Source of the DNA: JBMYTN01 sp049604415
GTDB lineage: Bacteria > Pseudomonadota > Alphaproteobacteria > Rhodospirillales > Rhodospirillaceae
Direction: 5' to 3'
Assembly (NCBI GenBank): GCA_049604415.1
Contig: JBMYTN010000066.1
Span: 1-17,454 of the forward strand
DNA length: 17,454 nucleotides
Part shown: in pieces, positions 7,471 to 14,581 of the stretch
Layout: each line of letters begins with the position of its first letter
How positions within the stretch are numbered: the stretch's first letter is position 1
Program-made: the position numbers and the translations under genes
The notes under the pieces: generated by a model
Told to the model about the DNA's origin: nothing
Databases searched by the model: none
The model's input: only the letters and a program-made list of their open reading frames with translations

Positions 7471-8328
7471 TTAAACAGGGTCATCGGCGCTGGCATGCAC
7501 AAACACGCCAAGCTCAAACAAACGGGCCAAGGACGGGCCGAGCGGAAAGCCCGGATCAAGGGCCATCAGCGGCGCAGCGGCCTCCATCAGGCTCTGGCCC
7601 GCTGCCAGGGCATCGAGCAGATCAGCCAATGGCGGGCCGATGGGCTCTTCCATCAAGTCATCGCCGGGGCGCAGCACCAAAACCGCTTCACCGCCCGCCT
7701 CCAGGTCAATCACCGGCGCGTCGTCCGTGGCCTCGTCGCTGCGGTTGGCGGCATAGATCGCGCTGAGCGGATAGGCCGAGCGCAGCAGATGCACAGACGG
7801 ATGGCAGACAAAGCGCAGCGCGCCATAGCTTTCGGGCGGCAGCGCGGCCAGATCCTCGACGGTCAGCGGGTCGGCATCGGCGGCGTGCCAGGCGATGCGC
7901 CGGGCCTGCTCCAAGCGCGCCACATCGCCGAGATAAGGCAAGCTGGCGGCGGGAGGGAACTGATCGAGGAAATCGGCAAACTCCGCGCCCAGTTCAAAGA
8001 GCATCGGGCTGGGCGGCGGCGCGGCCTTCAGATACAGCCCGGCGCAGGCGGAGAAAAATTCTTCTCCAACCAAGCGGCGGACGGCGGGGAAGTTTTCGCC
8101 CAAGGCCTCGATCAGGGTGATCCGGGTGTTGTTGCGGTGGATCGACAGCCGGGCTGCCGGGGTCAGGCCCAGGCCCTGGACTTCGTCGGCCAGCACAGCG
8201 GGCAAATCGGCCTGCGGCGTGGCTTGGGCATCCCAGACAAAGGCCGCCATGGCGGTTTGCAGGGCGGCCAGGGCGGCGTTGTCGTCTCCCGGGGTCGGCC
8301 CGGAGTTCTGACCTGGGGCGTCAAGCAT
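7471..8328 (-). CDS. bufC: DUF2063 / HvfC-like RiPP maturation partner (BufC)
   Basis: A 285-residue protein with the N-terminal DUF2063 domain ('putative DNA-binding domain') of BufC/HvfC/GigB proteins. Recognisable segments are LSIHRNNTRITLIEALGENF (61-80), running into VRRLVGEEFF, and YLGDVARLEQARRIAWHAA (132-150). In bufferin biosynthesis this type of protein acts as partner of the DUF692 oxidase and helps present the precursor peptide; despite the family name, direct DNA binding is not the established role. Its ATG lies inside the end of bufB (8-base overlap), with a perfect AGGAGGT five bases upstream, so the two enzymes are made in coupled fashion. The C-terminal third (about 205-285) resembles the extra domain seen in longer family members. 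Confidence 0.88.
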   Translation of the reverse strand: MLDAPGQNSGPTPGDDNAALAALQTAMAAFVWDAQATPQADLPAVLADEVQGLGLTPAARLSIHRNNTRITLIEALGENFPAVRRLVGEEFFSACAGLYLKAAPPPSPMLFELGAEFADFLDQFPPAASLPYLGDVARLEQARRIAWHAADADPLTVEDLAALPPESYGALRFVCHPSVHLLRSAYPLSAIYAANRSDEATDDAPVIDLEAGGEAVLVLRPGDDLMEEPIGPPLADLLDALAAGQSLMEAAAPLMALDPGFPLGPSLARLFELGVFVHASADDPV

Positions 8329-9274
8329 GGCAGACCTCCTGAGACACAGGCGCGGTTGAAACCGATCCGGCGGGCATAGTTAACGCTTTGGCTTGTTTGG
8401 CGCTTTGGGCCGTTGCGGCGGCCAGCAAATGGTCCCGGGCGATGGTCAGCTCTTCCAACAGCACCGACAGGGCCGGGATGTCGCTGTCCCATTCGATTAG
8501 GGTCGGTTGCGGGCCAAACAGCTCCAGGGCCAGATCATAGAGCCCCCAGACCTCGGGGCAGACCCGGGAGCCATGGTCGTCAATGCGGATTTCCACCCCA
8601 TCGACAATGCGGCTGGCATGCCCGGCCAGATGGATCTCGCCAATGGTGCCGGGGTCCAGTTGGGCGGCCAGCCGGGTCAAATAACGCTGGGCATTAAAGC
8701 CAAGATTGGCCGCGCTGACGGCGATGTTGTTGACGTCGAGCAGCAGGCCACAGCCGGTCCGAGCGGCCAGTTCGGCCAGGAAGTCCGGCTCCTCCATAAT
8801 GTCGCTGCGGAAGCTGAGATATTGTGAGGGGTTTTCGACCAGAATCTGGCGCTTCAGCCGGGTCTGGGCGATGTCGACATTGCGCGCCACGGTGGCCAAG
8901 CTTTCCTCATTCAGCGGCAAGGGCAGCAGGTCGTTTTGATAGATGCCGCCAACGCCGCTCCAGGCCAGATGCTCGGACAGACGGGCGGGTTCATGACGGA
9001 CCGCAGCGCTGCGGATGCGGTCCAGATGGGCGGCGTCGGGTCGTTCCGCACCGCCCAGGGACAAGGCCACCCCATGCATGGACAAGGGGTAGATCTGCCG
9101 CAGGGCCTCCAGCCGTTTTTGCGGTGGCCCTCCAGCACTCATATAGTTTTCCGTATGGACTTCGAGCCAGCCGATCTGCGGGCGGTCCCGCAAGATCTCC
9201 GCCACATGCTCGCCTTTCAGGCCGATGCCCACATCGATGGGCAGGGCTGTTTGGGGCTGGGCAAGGGTGGTCAT
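8321..9274 (-). CDS. bufB: DUF692 multinuclear non-heme iron oxidative enzyme (BufB)
   Basis: A 317-residue TIM-barrel enzyme of the MNIO (DUF692, MbnB-like) family, which modifies cysteines of ribosomally made peptides; in bufferins it forms 5-thiooxazoles. Candidate iron ligands typical of the family are visible: His67 (MHGVALSLG), His102 (LSEHLAW), Glu147 (ILVENPSQY), Asp180 (LLLDVNNI), His215 and His219 (EIHLAGHA), Asp233-His234 (IDDHGSRV) and Glu261 (LIEWDSDIP). No key residue seems missing. GGAGAG lies six bases before the ATG. It follows the precursor bufA by 63 bases and overlaps bufC by 8. Related subfamilies modify other peptides, so the substrate assignment rests on the adjacent DUF2282 precursor. 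Confidence 0.93.
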   Translation of the reverse strand: MTTLAQPQTALPIDVGIGLKGEHVAEILRDRPQIGWLEVHTENYMSAGGPPQKRLEALRQIYPLSMHGVALSLGGAERPDAAHLDRIRSAAVRHEPARLSEHLAWSGVGGIYQNDLLPLPLNEESLATVARNVDIAQTRLKRQILVENPSQYLSFRSDIMEEPDFLAELAARTGCGLLLDVNNIAVSAANLGFNAQRYLTRLAAQLDPGTIGEIHLAGHASRIVDGVEIRIDDHGSRVCPEVWGLYDLALELFGPQPTLIEWDSDIPALSVLLEELTIARDHLLAAATAQSAKQAKALTMPAGSVSTAPVSQEVCHA

Positions 9275-9337
9275 GGCTGGCTCTCCACGTCCTGGAAGGG
9301 ATCCGTCAGATCAGAAGCAGATCCGGATCAAAAAGAC

Positions 9338-9613
9338 TTAGGCGGACTTCAGGGAGCCACCGACGATCTTTTCGCAGGTGCCGGTCGGCACGAAGATCCA
9401 AGCGTCGCCTTGGTTGTCGACCTTGGAGGTGCCAGCGCAGGAGGTGTTGGAGGTCTGGCAGTCATTCTTGCCAGCCTTGGCGATGCCGTAGCACTTTTCG
9501 TTGTCAGCGGCATGGACCGGGGTGGTGATGGCGACGCTGCCGATGGCGAAGCTCATGGCGGCGGCGATGGCGGCGGCGGTGTTGGCGGTCTTTTTGGCTT
9601 TCAGGGACTGCAT
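9338..9613 (-). CDS. bufA: Bufferin precursor peptide, DUF2282 (BufA)
   Basis: A 91-residue secreted RiPP precursor of the BufA1/DUF2282 family. Mature bufferins bind copper in the periplasm and protect against copper stress. Residues 1-35 form a signal peptide (KAKK, hydrophobic Ala-rich core, cleavage after PVHA). The mature part has four cysteines (41, 52, 59, 80) in the family pattern EKCYGIAKAGKNDC, SCAGTSK and GTCEKIVGGSL. In characterised bufferins the central pair is converted to thiooxazoles and the outer pair forms a disulfide; this is transferred by homology. The start is ATG at 9613, with GGAGAG five bases upstream; a longer frame lacks a signal. After the stop, a weak 6-bp stem (9300-9305 with 9324-9329) precedes bufB and might make the precursor more abundant than its enzymes. 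Confidence 0.93.
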   Translation of the reverse strand: MQSLKAKKTANTAAAIAAAMSFAIGSVAITTPVHAADNEKCYGIAKAGKNDCQTSNTSCAGTSKVDNQGDAWIFVPTGTCEKIVGGSLKSA

Positions 9614-9652
9614 GGGAACTCTCCGGTGATCGTGGAACAAAAGGTTTCGTCA

Positions 9653-9704
9653 GGTCGGCACCCTCCGATCGGGGAGGGCCATGTGCGTCTTGGAACTGCC
9701 GACC
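9653..9704 (-). promoter_or_regulatory. Structured leader upstream of bufA
   Basis: An outer perfect 8-bp stem (GGTCGGCA at 9653-9660 with TGCCGACC at 9697-9704) directly abuts an inner perfect 6-bp hairpin (CCCTCC at 9661-9666 with GGAGGG at 9673-9678). The base 9661 follows 9660 without gap, so the two helices could stack. It ends 40 bases before the bufA start codon on the minus strand. It could control translation or stability of the bufferin mRNA; no known riboswitch class is recognised. Confidence 0.45.
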
Positions 9705-9744
9705 CCCCCAACCTGATACCCAACCGCCGGAATAGGAAATAACG

Positions 9745-9771
9745 TATCCGTGAGACCGGGGGTCGGGTTGC
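9745..9771 (-). promoter_or_regulatory. Possible ECF-sigma promoter of the bufferin operon
   Basis: The minus strand has GCAACC (9771-9766), 15 bases, then CGGATA (9750-9745). This loosely resembles the GTAACC / CGAA type of promoter used by SigF in Caulobacter, where bufferin operons belong to the SigF regulon. No anti-sigma or sigma gene is in the window. One arm of a 9-bp inverted repeat (GGGGGTCGG, 9758-9766) overlaps the -35, so an operator is also possible. Weak evidence by sequence match alone. Confidence 0.3.
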
Positions 9772-9914
9772 CCAAGCCGTTCACAACTGCTTGAGGTGGG
9801 GGATATCCGGCCCCGAACGGAGGGTTTTGCGCCGTTAACCTTTATGAAGGAGGTCCGGGCGTAGGCTCTGTCGGCTTAAAGACCCGTTTCTTTCCCTGGT
9901 GCAGAGTCGCAGGC

Positions 9915-11666
9915 ATGGCCGACACAGGCAGTGGATTCATACAGCTCGCCGGAGCGGTGAAGGTGGGGGGCTCCTCCATCGATCACTCGGTGCTGAGCTC
10001 TGTGCGCAAGGCCAGCGACCGGACCGGGGTCAGCTTTGCCTTTCTGCTGGCCAAGGCCGGGCGAGAAAGCTCGTTCCGCACCGATGTGTCCAACGCGCGC
10101 AGCTCCGCCCATGGGCTGTATCAATTCACCGAACAGACTTGGCTGGAGCAGATGCGCCGCCATGGACCGGACTATGGCCTCGGCCCGCTGGCGGAGCAGA
10201 TCGAACGCCGCGCCGATGGCAAGCTGGTGGTCCGCGACCCGGAAATCCGCAAGCAAATCCTAGACTTACGCCGCGACCCCGGTGTCTCGGCAACCATGGC
10301 GGCGGAATATGCCGCCGGGAATCGAGCCTTTCTGAGCAAGTCCCTGGGCCGCGAGGTCGGGGCGACGGATCTGTATTTTGCCCATTTCCTCGGCCCCCAA
10401 GGGGCGGTGGATTTCCTGCAGGCCCTGCAGCGCAATCCGGGCCAGTCCGCTGCGGAGGTCAACCCGCCCGCCGCCAAGGCCAACCGCAAAGTCTTTTACG
10501 ACCCGACCGGCCGTCCGAAGACGGTGGAAGAGATGTACCGGGCCGTTGCCAAGGGCATTGACGGGTCTATTGAGCGCTATGCCGGAGCGTCCGGCGTGCC
10601 CGAACGCGCCCCGGCCCCGCCCGGAGCCAAACCCGACGCCCCGGCCCCGGAAGACATGGGCCACGGCCCGGTCGGCCCCGAGTCGCCCGAGATCAACCGC
10701 CGGGCCAACCCCTTCCCCGCTTTGATCGCCGACAAGCCCGCCGCCCCGGGTCCGGAGGATATGGGCCGGGATCGGCCCTGGGTCACGGCGGCCATGGCCG
10801 CCCTGCCGCCCCGCCCGATTGCCAAGCCGCTGCCCGAGGATATGGGCCATGATCCGGTCCCGCCGGGCGGCGTGCCTGTCCCCCCGGGTGGTCCTGCCGA
10901 AACCCGCATCGCAGAGGCCGCGCCCGCTGCAGCACCCAACACTGCCCCCGAGACAGGCCCCGACACTGCCAGCGCCATGGCGAAGCGTCTGGCCGACGCG
11001 CTGGCCGCCCGCGACGGCGCCACCCCGGATCTGGAGGCGACGCGCAACGCGTTGTCCGCCACCTTGGCCGCCAGCCTGCCCGCCATGAGCCGCTCGGCGA
11101 TGGCCGCCTTTGGCGACCGGGATCTGACCCTCTCCACCCCTGGGATCGATTTGGGGCCGGGCAAGAGCCCGAAGGCCGGAGCCATGCAGCCACCCGTGCC
11201 GACCACTCCCGTGCTGAGCAATCCAGTGCGGGGGGCGATCCCGAGTCTGCAAACCGCCGATGCCGGGTTGGATTTGTTGAACGGGACCGGCGAGAGCGGT
11301 TTGTCGACCTCGACCTTCGCGGTGACGGCGGTGTTGGAGAGCTTTGATCCCAGCGCCAATCTGACCTCGGTCAGTGGCCCGATCCCGCGCTTGAGCAGCT
11401 ATGAGCCCTCCGCCGCTGCGCCACAACCCGCCCCCATCGTGGACCCGGCATTGATGACCCCGCCGGCCTCGGATGCGGATGCAGGTCCGGGGAGCCCGCC
11501 GGACAAGCCGATCCAAACGTCAGCCAAGGGGAGCGTGAGCCAGGAGCCAAGCGCTGCGCAGACTGTGGCCAGCGCCAGTCCGGCAGCGACCAAGCCCCTT
11601 GAACCCCAAGAGGACATGGTCGCCAGCATGGTCCTGCAGCAGCTGCGCCGGTTTATCCTGGGATAA
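9915..11666 (+). CDS. Lytic transglycosylase-like protein with long Pro/Ala-rich tail
   Basis: A 583-residue protein. Residues ~20-175 form an SLT-type lysozyme-like domain: VSFAFLLAKAGRESSFRTD has the probable catalytic Glu51, GLYQFTEQTW (67-76) is the second family motif, and AAEYAAGNRAFL (129-140) matches the third. Residues ~225-560 are Pro/Ala-rich and probably disordered, with three PEDMG units near 245, 280 and 307, each as P-x-PEDMG-[HR]-[DG]. The C-terminus, EDMVASMVLQQLRRFILG, looks helical. I see no signal peptide or membrane segment, so it would need another export route or a phage-, flagellar- or secretion-like context; no such genes adjoin it. The ATG lacks a clear ribosome binding site (only GCAGG very close); a good AAGGAGG lies ~60 bases upstream without an in-frame start. 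Confidence 0.75.
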   Translation: MADTGSGFIQLAGAVKVGGSSIDHSVLSSVRKASDRTGVSFAFLLAKAGRESSFRTDVSNARSSAHGLYQFTEQTWLEQMRRHGPDYGLGPLAEQIERRADGKLVVRDPEIRKQILDLRRDPGVSATMAAEYAAGNRAFLSKSLGREVGATDLYFAHFLGPQGAVDFLQALQRNPGQSAAEVNPPAAKANRKVFYDPTGRPKTVEEMYRAVAKGIDGSIERYAGASGVPERAPAPPGAKPDAPAPEDMGHGPVGPESPEINRRANPFPALIADKPAAPGPEDMGRDRPWVTAAMAALPPRPIAKPLPEDMGHDPVPPGGVPVPPGGPAETRIAEAAPAAAPNTAPETGPDTASAMAKRLADALAARDGATPDLEATRNALSATLAASLPAMSRSAMAAFGDRDLTLSTPGIDLGPGKSPKAGAMQPPVPTTPVLSNPVRGAIPSLQTADAGLDLLNGTGESGLSTSTFAVTAVLESFDPSANLTSVSGPIPRLSSYEPSAAAPQPAPIVDPALMTPPASDADAGPGSPPDKPIQTSAKGSVSQEPSAAQTVASASPAATKPLEPQEDMVASMVLQQLRRFILG

Positions 11667-11678
11667 TGAGTCTTTTCT

Positions 11679-11945
11679 GCCCTCGCCGGGCGCTGGTTTT
11701 AGTGTCTCACGACATGTCGCTGCGCTCCTGTCTCCGACGGGGCGGGCCACACGGCCCGGAGCCCTTGGGCTCTAGCGCTTTGATCAAGCGGAGCGTGATC
11801 TAAGCGCCCACGCGGCTTGGCCTCGCCCTCAATGGGCTTGCCGACCCTAACGGGTCGGAAACTCGCTCTTTGCTCAGGAGCACCAACAGCCTGCCGGAGG
11901 CATGAAGGCCACGGATCCTATCCGGCCGTCGCCGGGCGTCGCTTG
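11679..11945. repeat. Palindrome-rich spacer with about nine short hairpins
   Basis: Between the convergent transglycosylase and lrgB genes, short inverted repeats follow one another: CGACATGTCG (11710-11719), CGGGCC/GGCCCG (11743-11758), GAGCCC/GGGCTC (11759-11772), GCGCTTTGATCA with TGATCTAAGCGC (11775-11807, one mismatch), GCCC/GGGC (11825-11837), CCGACCC/GGGTCGG (11841-11858), TGCTC/GAGCA (11871-11882), GCCT/AGGC (11889-11901) and CGGAT/ATCCG (11912-11924). Pieces such as GCCCTCAAT and CGCCGGGCG recur in the array at the right end of the window. I see no gene here; the stems could stop transcription from both sides. Confidence 0.65.
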
Positions 11946-11948
11946 GCC

Positions 11949-12641
11949 TCAAAGCCCAAGCAGTTTGGCGAGGGTTGGCACCGTCAGGGCGACAAAGCAG
12001 CCCATCAACCCCATGCCTAAGGTGGCGAAGGCGGTGGCGCGCGGGCTGATCTCCACGGCGCGGGCAATGCCAAAAGCATGGCAGGTGATGCCCAGCACCA
12101 GACCTTGCAGCGCCTCTTCGCGCAGCCGGAACAGCTTGAGCAGACCGGGCACCAAAACAGATCCGGGCAGACCGGTAGAGAAGACAGCCAGGATGGTCAA
12201 GGCAATGACCGCATCGGTTTGCTCGGCAATGCTGATGGCGATGGGGGCCGAGACGGATTTGGTCAGCATCGGCAGCAGGTAAGGCGGCTCCAGCCCGGCA
12301 AGGCTGCTCAGCCCCAGCGCGCCCAACAGGATCAGACTGCCGCCCACCAGGATCGCCATGGCCAGGACAAAGGCAGAGTCCCGGGCCTGTTGCAGATTCT
12401 GATAGAGCGGCACCGCCAACGCGACAATGGCCGGGGTCAGCAGCAGGACAAAAAAGTCCATGTCCGCCGCATAGGTCGCTGTGGGGATGCCCAACACCGC
12501 CAGCACCGCGCCCAAAACGATGACGGAGACCAGGACCGGCTGCAAAATCGCAGGCTTGCCGGTTTTCTCATAAAGGGCAGCGCTGGCGGCATAGACGCCG
12601 AGGGTCAGGGCGGGGAACAGCAAGGGATGATCTAAAACCAT
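11949..12641 (-). CDS. lrgB: LrgB/CidB family membrane protein
   Basis: A 230-residue integral membrane protein of the LrgB family, with hydrophobic segments spread over the whole length (about 6-7). Conserved blocks are LLLTPAIVALAVPLY (66-80), MLTKSVSAPIAISIAE (125-140) and LVLGITCHAFGIARA (181-195). With LrgA it forms the pair known from control of murein hydrolase activity, pyruvate or glycolate overflow transport and, in plant plastids, glycolate/glycerate exchange; which substrate applies here is unknown. GAGG lies eight bases before its ATG. It follows lrgA by 63 bases on the same strand, so the two form an operon with a LysR gene divergent to it. A short palindrome-rich spacer lies directly after the stop codon. 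Confidence 0.9.
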   Translation of the reverse strand: MVLDHPLLFPALTLGVYAASAALYEKTGKPAILQPVLVSVIVLGAVLAVLGIPTATYAADMDFFVLLLTPAIVALAVPLYQNLQQARDSAFVLAMAILVGGSLILLGALGLSSLAGLEPPYLLPMLTKSVSAPIAISIAEQTDAVIALTILAVFSTGLPGSVLVPGLLKLFRLREEALQGLVLGITCHAFGIARAVEISPRATAFATLGMGLMGCFVALTVPTLAKLLGL

Positions 12642-12704
12642 GACAAAGTCCTCAAAAGGGGGGCCTCAAAGGAGGGTTTGCGCAGCGGGGCGTGGAGGAA
12701 GTGC

Positions 12705-13058
12705 TTAGGCTAGAGCCAGTCGCCCCAGGGTGCGTTGCGCCAGCCAGATCGTGGCGATGGTGGTCAGGGTCGTCAGCAACAGGGCGGCGATGGAGACGGC
12801 AACCATCAGCATGAGCCGCCCATCGAAGGCCGTGAGCAGATCGACCACCGCGACACCGACCGGCACCAGCAACAGCGCCAGATGTTTCAGCAGGGTCTGG
12901 GCGGCGTCCTGGACGGCCGGATCGACCTGTTTGCGCCAGGCAAACCAGGTGGTCAGGGCGAGCATGCCCAGGACCGATCCCGGGACGGGAAGATGGGCCT
13001 GCTGGGCGATGGCATCGGCGGCGATGGCGACGGCGAACAGAAGAATGAACCCCTTCAT
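12705..13058 (-). CDS. lrgA: LrgA/CidA family holin-like membrane protein
   Basis: A 117-residue protein with about four membrane segments (near 2-18, 28-41, 58-76 and 84-106). The family motif LPVPGSVLGM is at 23-32 and LLLVPVGVAVV at 62-72. LrgA proteins are small holin-like partners of LrgB in the inner membrane. AGGA is about nine bases upstream of the ATG. The gene heads an lrgA-lrgB operon and faces a divergent LysR-type gene across a 225-base region, the same layout as cidR-cidABC in other bacteria, so that regulator is the likely controller. No terminator is seen between lrgA and lrgB. Confidence 0.9.
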   Translation of the reverse strand: MKGFILLFAVAIAADAIAQQAHLPVPGSVLGMLALTTWFAWRKQVDPAVQDAAQTLLKHLALLLVPVGVAVVDLLTAFDGRLMLMVAVSIAALLLTTLTTIATIWLAQRTLGRLALA

Positions 13059-13203
13059 GACGGATGATCCTTTGGGTCAGGGCGCGGCGGGTCTCGGTTG
13101 GGGACCGGATCTGCGGCACGGGAGACGGGCAGAAGAGCTTTGCTGCCACGATCGGATGGCCGTAGTCTGCCGCTGGGGACCGATGGGCTCAAACGAGACT
13201 ATT

Positions 13204-13228
13204 TCGCAGTGCGACAAGAAAAACTTGT
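13204..13228. promoter_or_regulatory. Overlapping dyads in the lrgA / lysR divergent promoter region
   Basis: Two perfect inverted repeats share one base: TCGCA-G-TGCGA (13204-13214) and ACAAG-AAAAA-CTTGT (13214-13228). They lie 56 bases before the LysR start and about 145 bases before the lrgA start. LysR regulators typically bind a dyad of this size near their own promoter, so this is the best operator candidate in the gap. No clear -10/-35 pair was identified. Confidence 0.45.
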
Positions 13229-13283
13229 GCCCCCGCTGACCCGCTTGGGAGTTCGCTTAAGCCGCTGAACAAAAGGATGTTTT

Positions 13284-14258
13284 ATGAGCCAGCAGAACCG
13301 AAGAATGCCCTCGATGAAGGCGCTTCAGGTCCTGGAATGCGTGGCGCGGACCAAAAGCTTTAAGGACGCGGCAGCGGAGCTGTGCGTGACCCCTGCAGCG
13401 GTGAGTTTTCAGATCCGGCAATTGGAAAAGGATCTGGCTGCCGAGCTGTTTGAGCGCACCCCGACCGGCGTGGTGCCCACGGCGGCCTGTGCGGCATTTC
13501 TGCCGAATTTGACCACGGCCATGGACTGCCTGCATCAGGCTTATCGGGATTTTCTGGCCTGTGTGGCGGAGGCGCGGCAACCGGTTCAGGTGACCTCTGG
13601 CCCGGCCGTGATGAGCAAATGGCTGGTGCCCCATGTGCCCGCCCTGAAAGCACAAAAGCCAGAGCTCGAGATTGCGTTTAGCGCCGGTCTCGATCTGGCC
13701 GATCTCAGCCGCGACCAGATCGACTTTGCCATCCGCTTTGGCCGCAAGCCGGACCACCCGTTCCACCAGGTCCTGGCCGAAGAATATCTGGTCCCGGCGA
13801 TCAGCCCTACCCTGGCCCAGACGGTCGCACAGCCAGAAGACCTGGGCCGGTTTGACCTGATCCATGACGGTTCTCTGCACTTGATCGACGACACCGCACC
13901 GGGCTGGGAGCGTTGGTTCCAGGCCGTTGGACTGACCTATGACCGCCAGCGGCTTGGCCTGTCCTTCAGCCAATCCGACCATGCCATCCAGGCGGTGGCA
14001 TCTGGGGCCGGGATTGGGCTGTTGCGGGTGATTTTGGCTGGACCGGAGTTGCGAACCGGACGGCTTGTGGTGCCCTTCGGCCCCGCCATTCCAACCGGGA
14101 TGCGGTATTATCTGTTGCGCCAGACGGAGACCCCGACGACCCCAGAGGCCGCCGATGTCCAGGCATGGTTGACCGAAGAGATCGGGCACAGCTTTGCCCG
14201 GCTGATCGAGACGGCCCAATCCGGCGGCGATCTGAGGCAGGCGGATTGGGATGGGTGA
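13284..14258 (+). CDS. LysR-type transcriptional regulator (GcvA-like)
   Basis: A 324-residue DNA-binding regulator. The N-terminal winged helix-turn-helix spans about 8-68, with FKDAAAELCVTPAAVSFQIR (26-45) as the recognition region, followed by QLEKDLAAELFERTP. A LysR substrate-binding domain follows (about 95-300), with VTSGPAVMSKWLVPHVPAL and DQIDFAIRFGR as in the GcvA subgroup. A clear AAAGGATG precedes the ATG by about seven bases. It is divergent from lrgAB, with two dyads between, so autoregulation and control of lrgAB are likely; the effector is unknown. ATG codons at residues 8 and 11 are possible alternative starts but are farther from the ribosome binding site. Confidence 0.92.
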   Translation: MSQQNRRMPSMKALQVLECVARTKSFKDAAAELCVTPAAVSFQIRQLEKDLAAELFERTPTGVVPTAACAAFLPNLTTAMDCLHQAYRDFLACVAEARQPVQVTSGPAVMSKWLVPHVPALKAQKPELEIAFSAGLDLADLSRDQIDFAIRFGRKPDHPFHQVLAEEYLVPAISPTLAQTVAQPEDLGRFDLIHDGSLHLIDDTAPGWERWFQAVGLTYDRQRLGLSFSQSDHAIQAVASGAGIGLLRVILAGPELRTGRLVVPFGPAIPTGMRYYLLRQTETPTTPEAADVQAWLTEEIGHSFARLIETAQSGGDLRQADWDG

Positions 14259-14291
14259 GTTACCCAAGAACCAGCTCCACATTGGTCGGAT

Positions 14292-14311
14292 TTGGTGTAC
14301 TATCGCACCAA
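14292..14311 (+). promoter_or_regulatory. Probable ParD operator upstream of parDE
   Basis: TTGGTG (14292-14297) and CACCAA (14306-14311) form a perfect 6-bp inverted repeat around TACTATCG, which contains a possible -10 box TACTAT. It ends 18 bases before the parD start. Ribbon-helix-helix antitoxins usually repress their own operon at such a site. A matching -35 is not evident. Confidence 0.5.
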
Positions 14312-14329
14312 CCTAACGGGAGGCTAGAT

Positions 14330-14581
14330 ATGCCACGACAGACAATCACCCTGACCGAACCCAATCATCAGTGGCTGCAAGCCCGCGTAGACAGCGGTGA
14401 GTTCAAGACCCAAACCGAGGCTGTGAATGATGCACTGCGCCGGGTACGAGAGATCGAGAATGGCGTTGAAAGCATTCGGGCGAAGCTCATTCGCGCGGAA
14501 CAACGCGGGTTCACCGACATGACGCCTGAGGAAATCCTGGAGCAATCGAAAAAAGAACTCCGCAACGATGGCGCACTTTAA
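14330..14581 (+). CDS. parD: Type II antitoxin, ParD/CopG-like ribbon-helix-helix protein
   Basis: An 83-residue antitoxin. The N-terminal ribbon-helix-helix region has the strand RQTITLTEPN (3-12), then helices around HQWLQARVDSGEFKTQTEAV (13-32) and NDALRRVREIE. The acidic, helical C-terminal half, with EEILEQSKKELRNDGAL, should wrap the toxin. The start is ATG at 14330, set by GGGAGG six bases upstream; the same frame remains open further upstream but runs into the LysR gene and lacks signals. It overlaps the downstream toxin gene by 14 bases, typical for coupled antitoxin-toxin synthesis. An inverted repeat in front suggests autoregulation. Confidence 0.9.
   Translation: MPRQTITLTEPNHQWLQARVDSGEFKTQTEAVNDALRRVREIENGVESIRAKLIRAEQRGFTDMTPEEILEQSKKELRNDGAL

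Noticed and set aside
9841..9914. A separate small gene behind the perfect AAGGAGG at 9847-9853
   Set aside because: No start codon at suitable distance opens a frame of useful length, and no in-frame start connects it to the gene at 9915.
12652..13149. Alternative minus-strand frame of 165 codons over lrgA
   Set aside because: It is a frame-shifted shadow of lrgA, rich in Arg/Gly/Pro; the lrgA frame has clear membrane segments and the LPVPGSVLGM motif.
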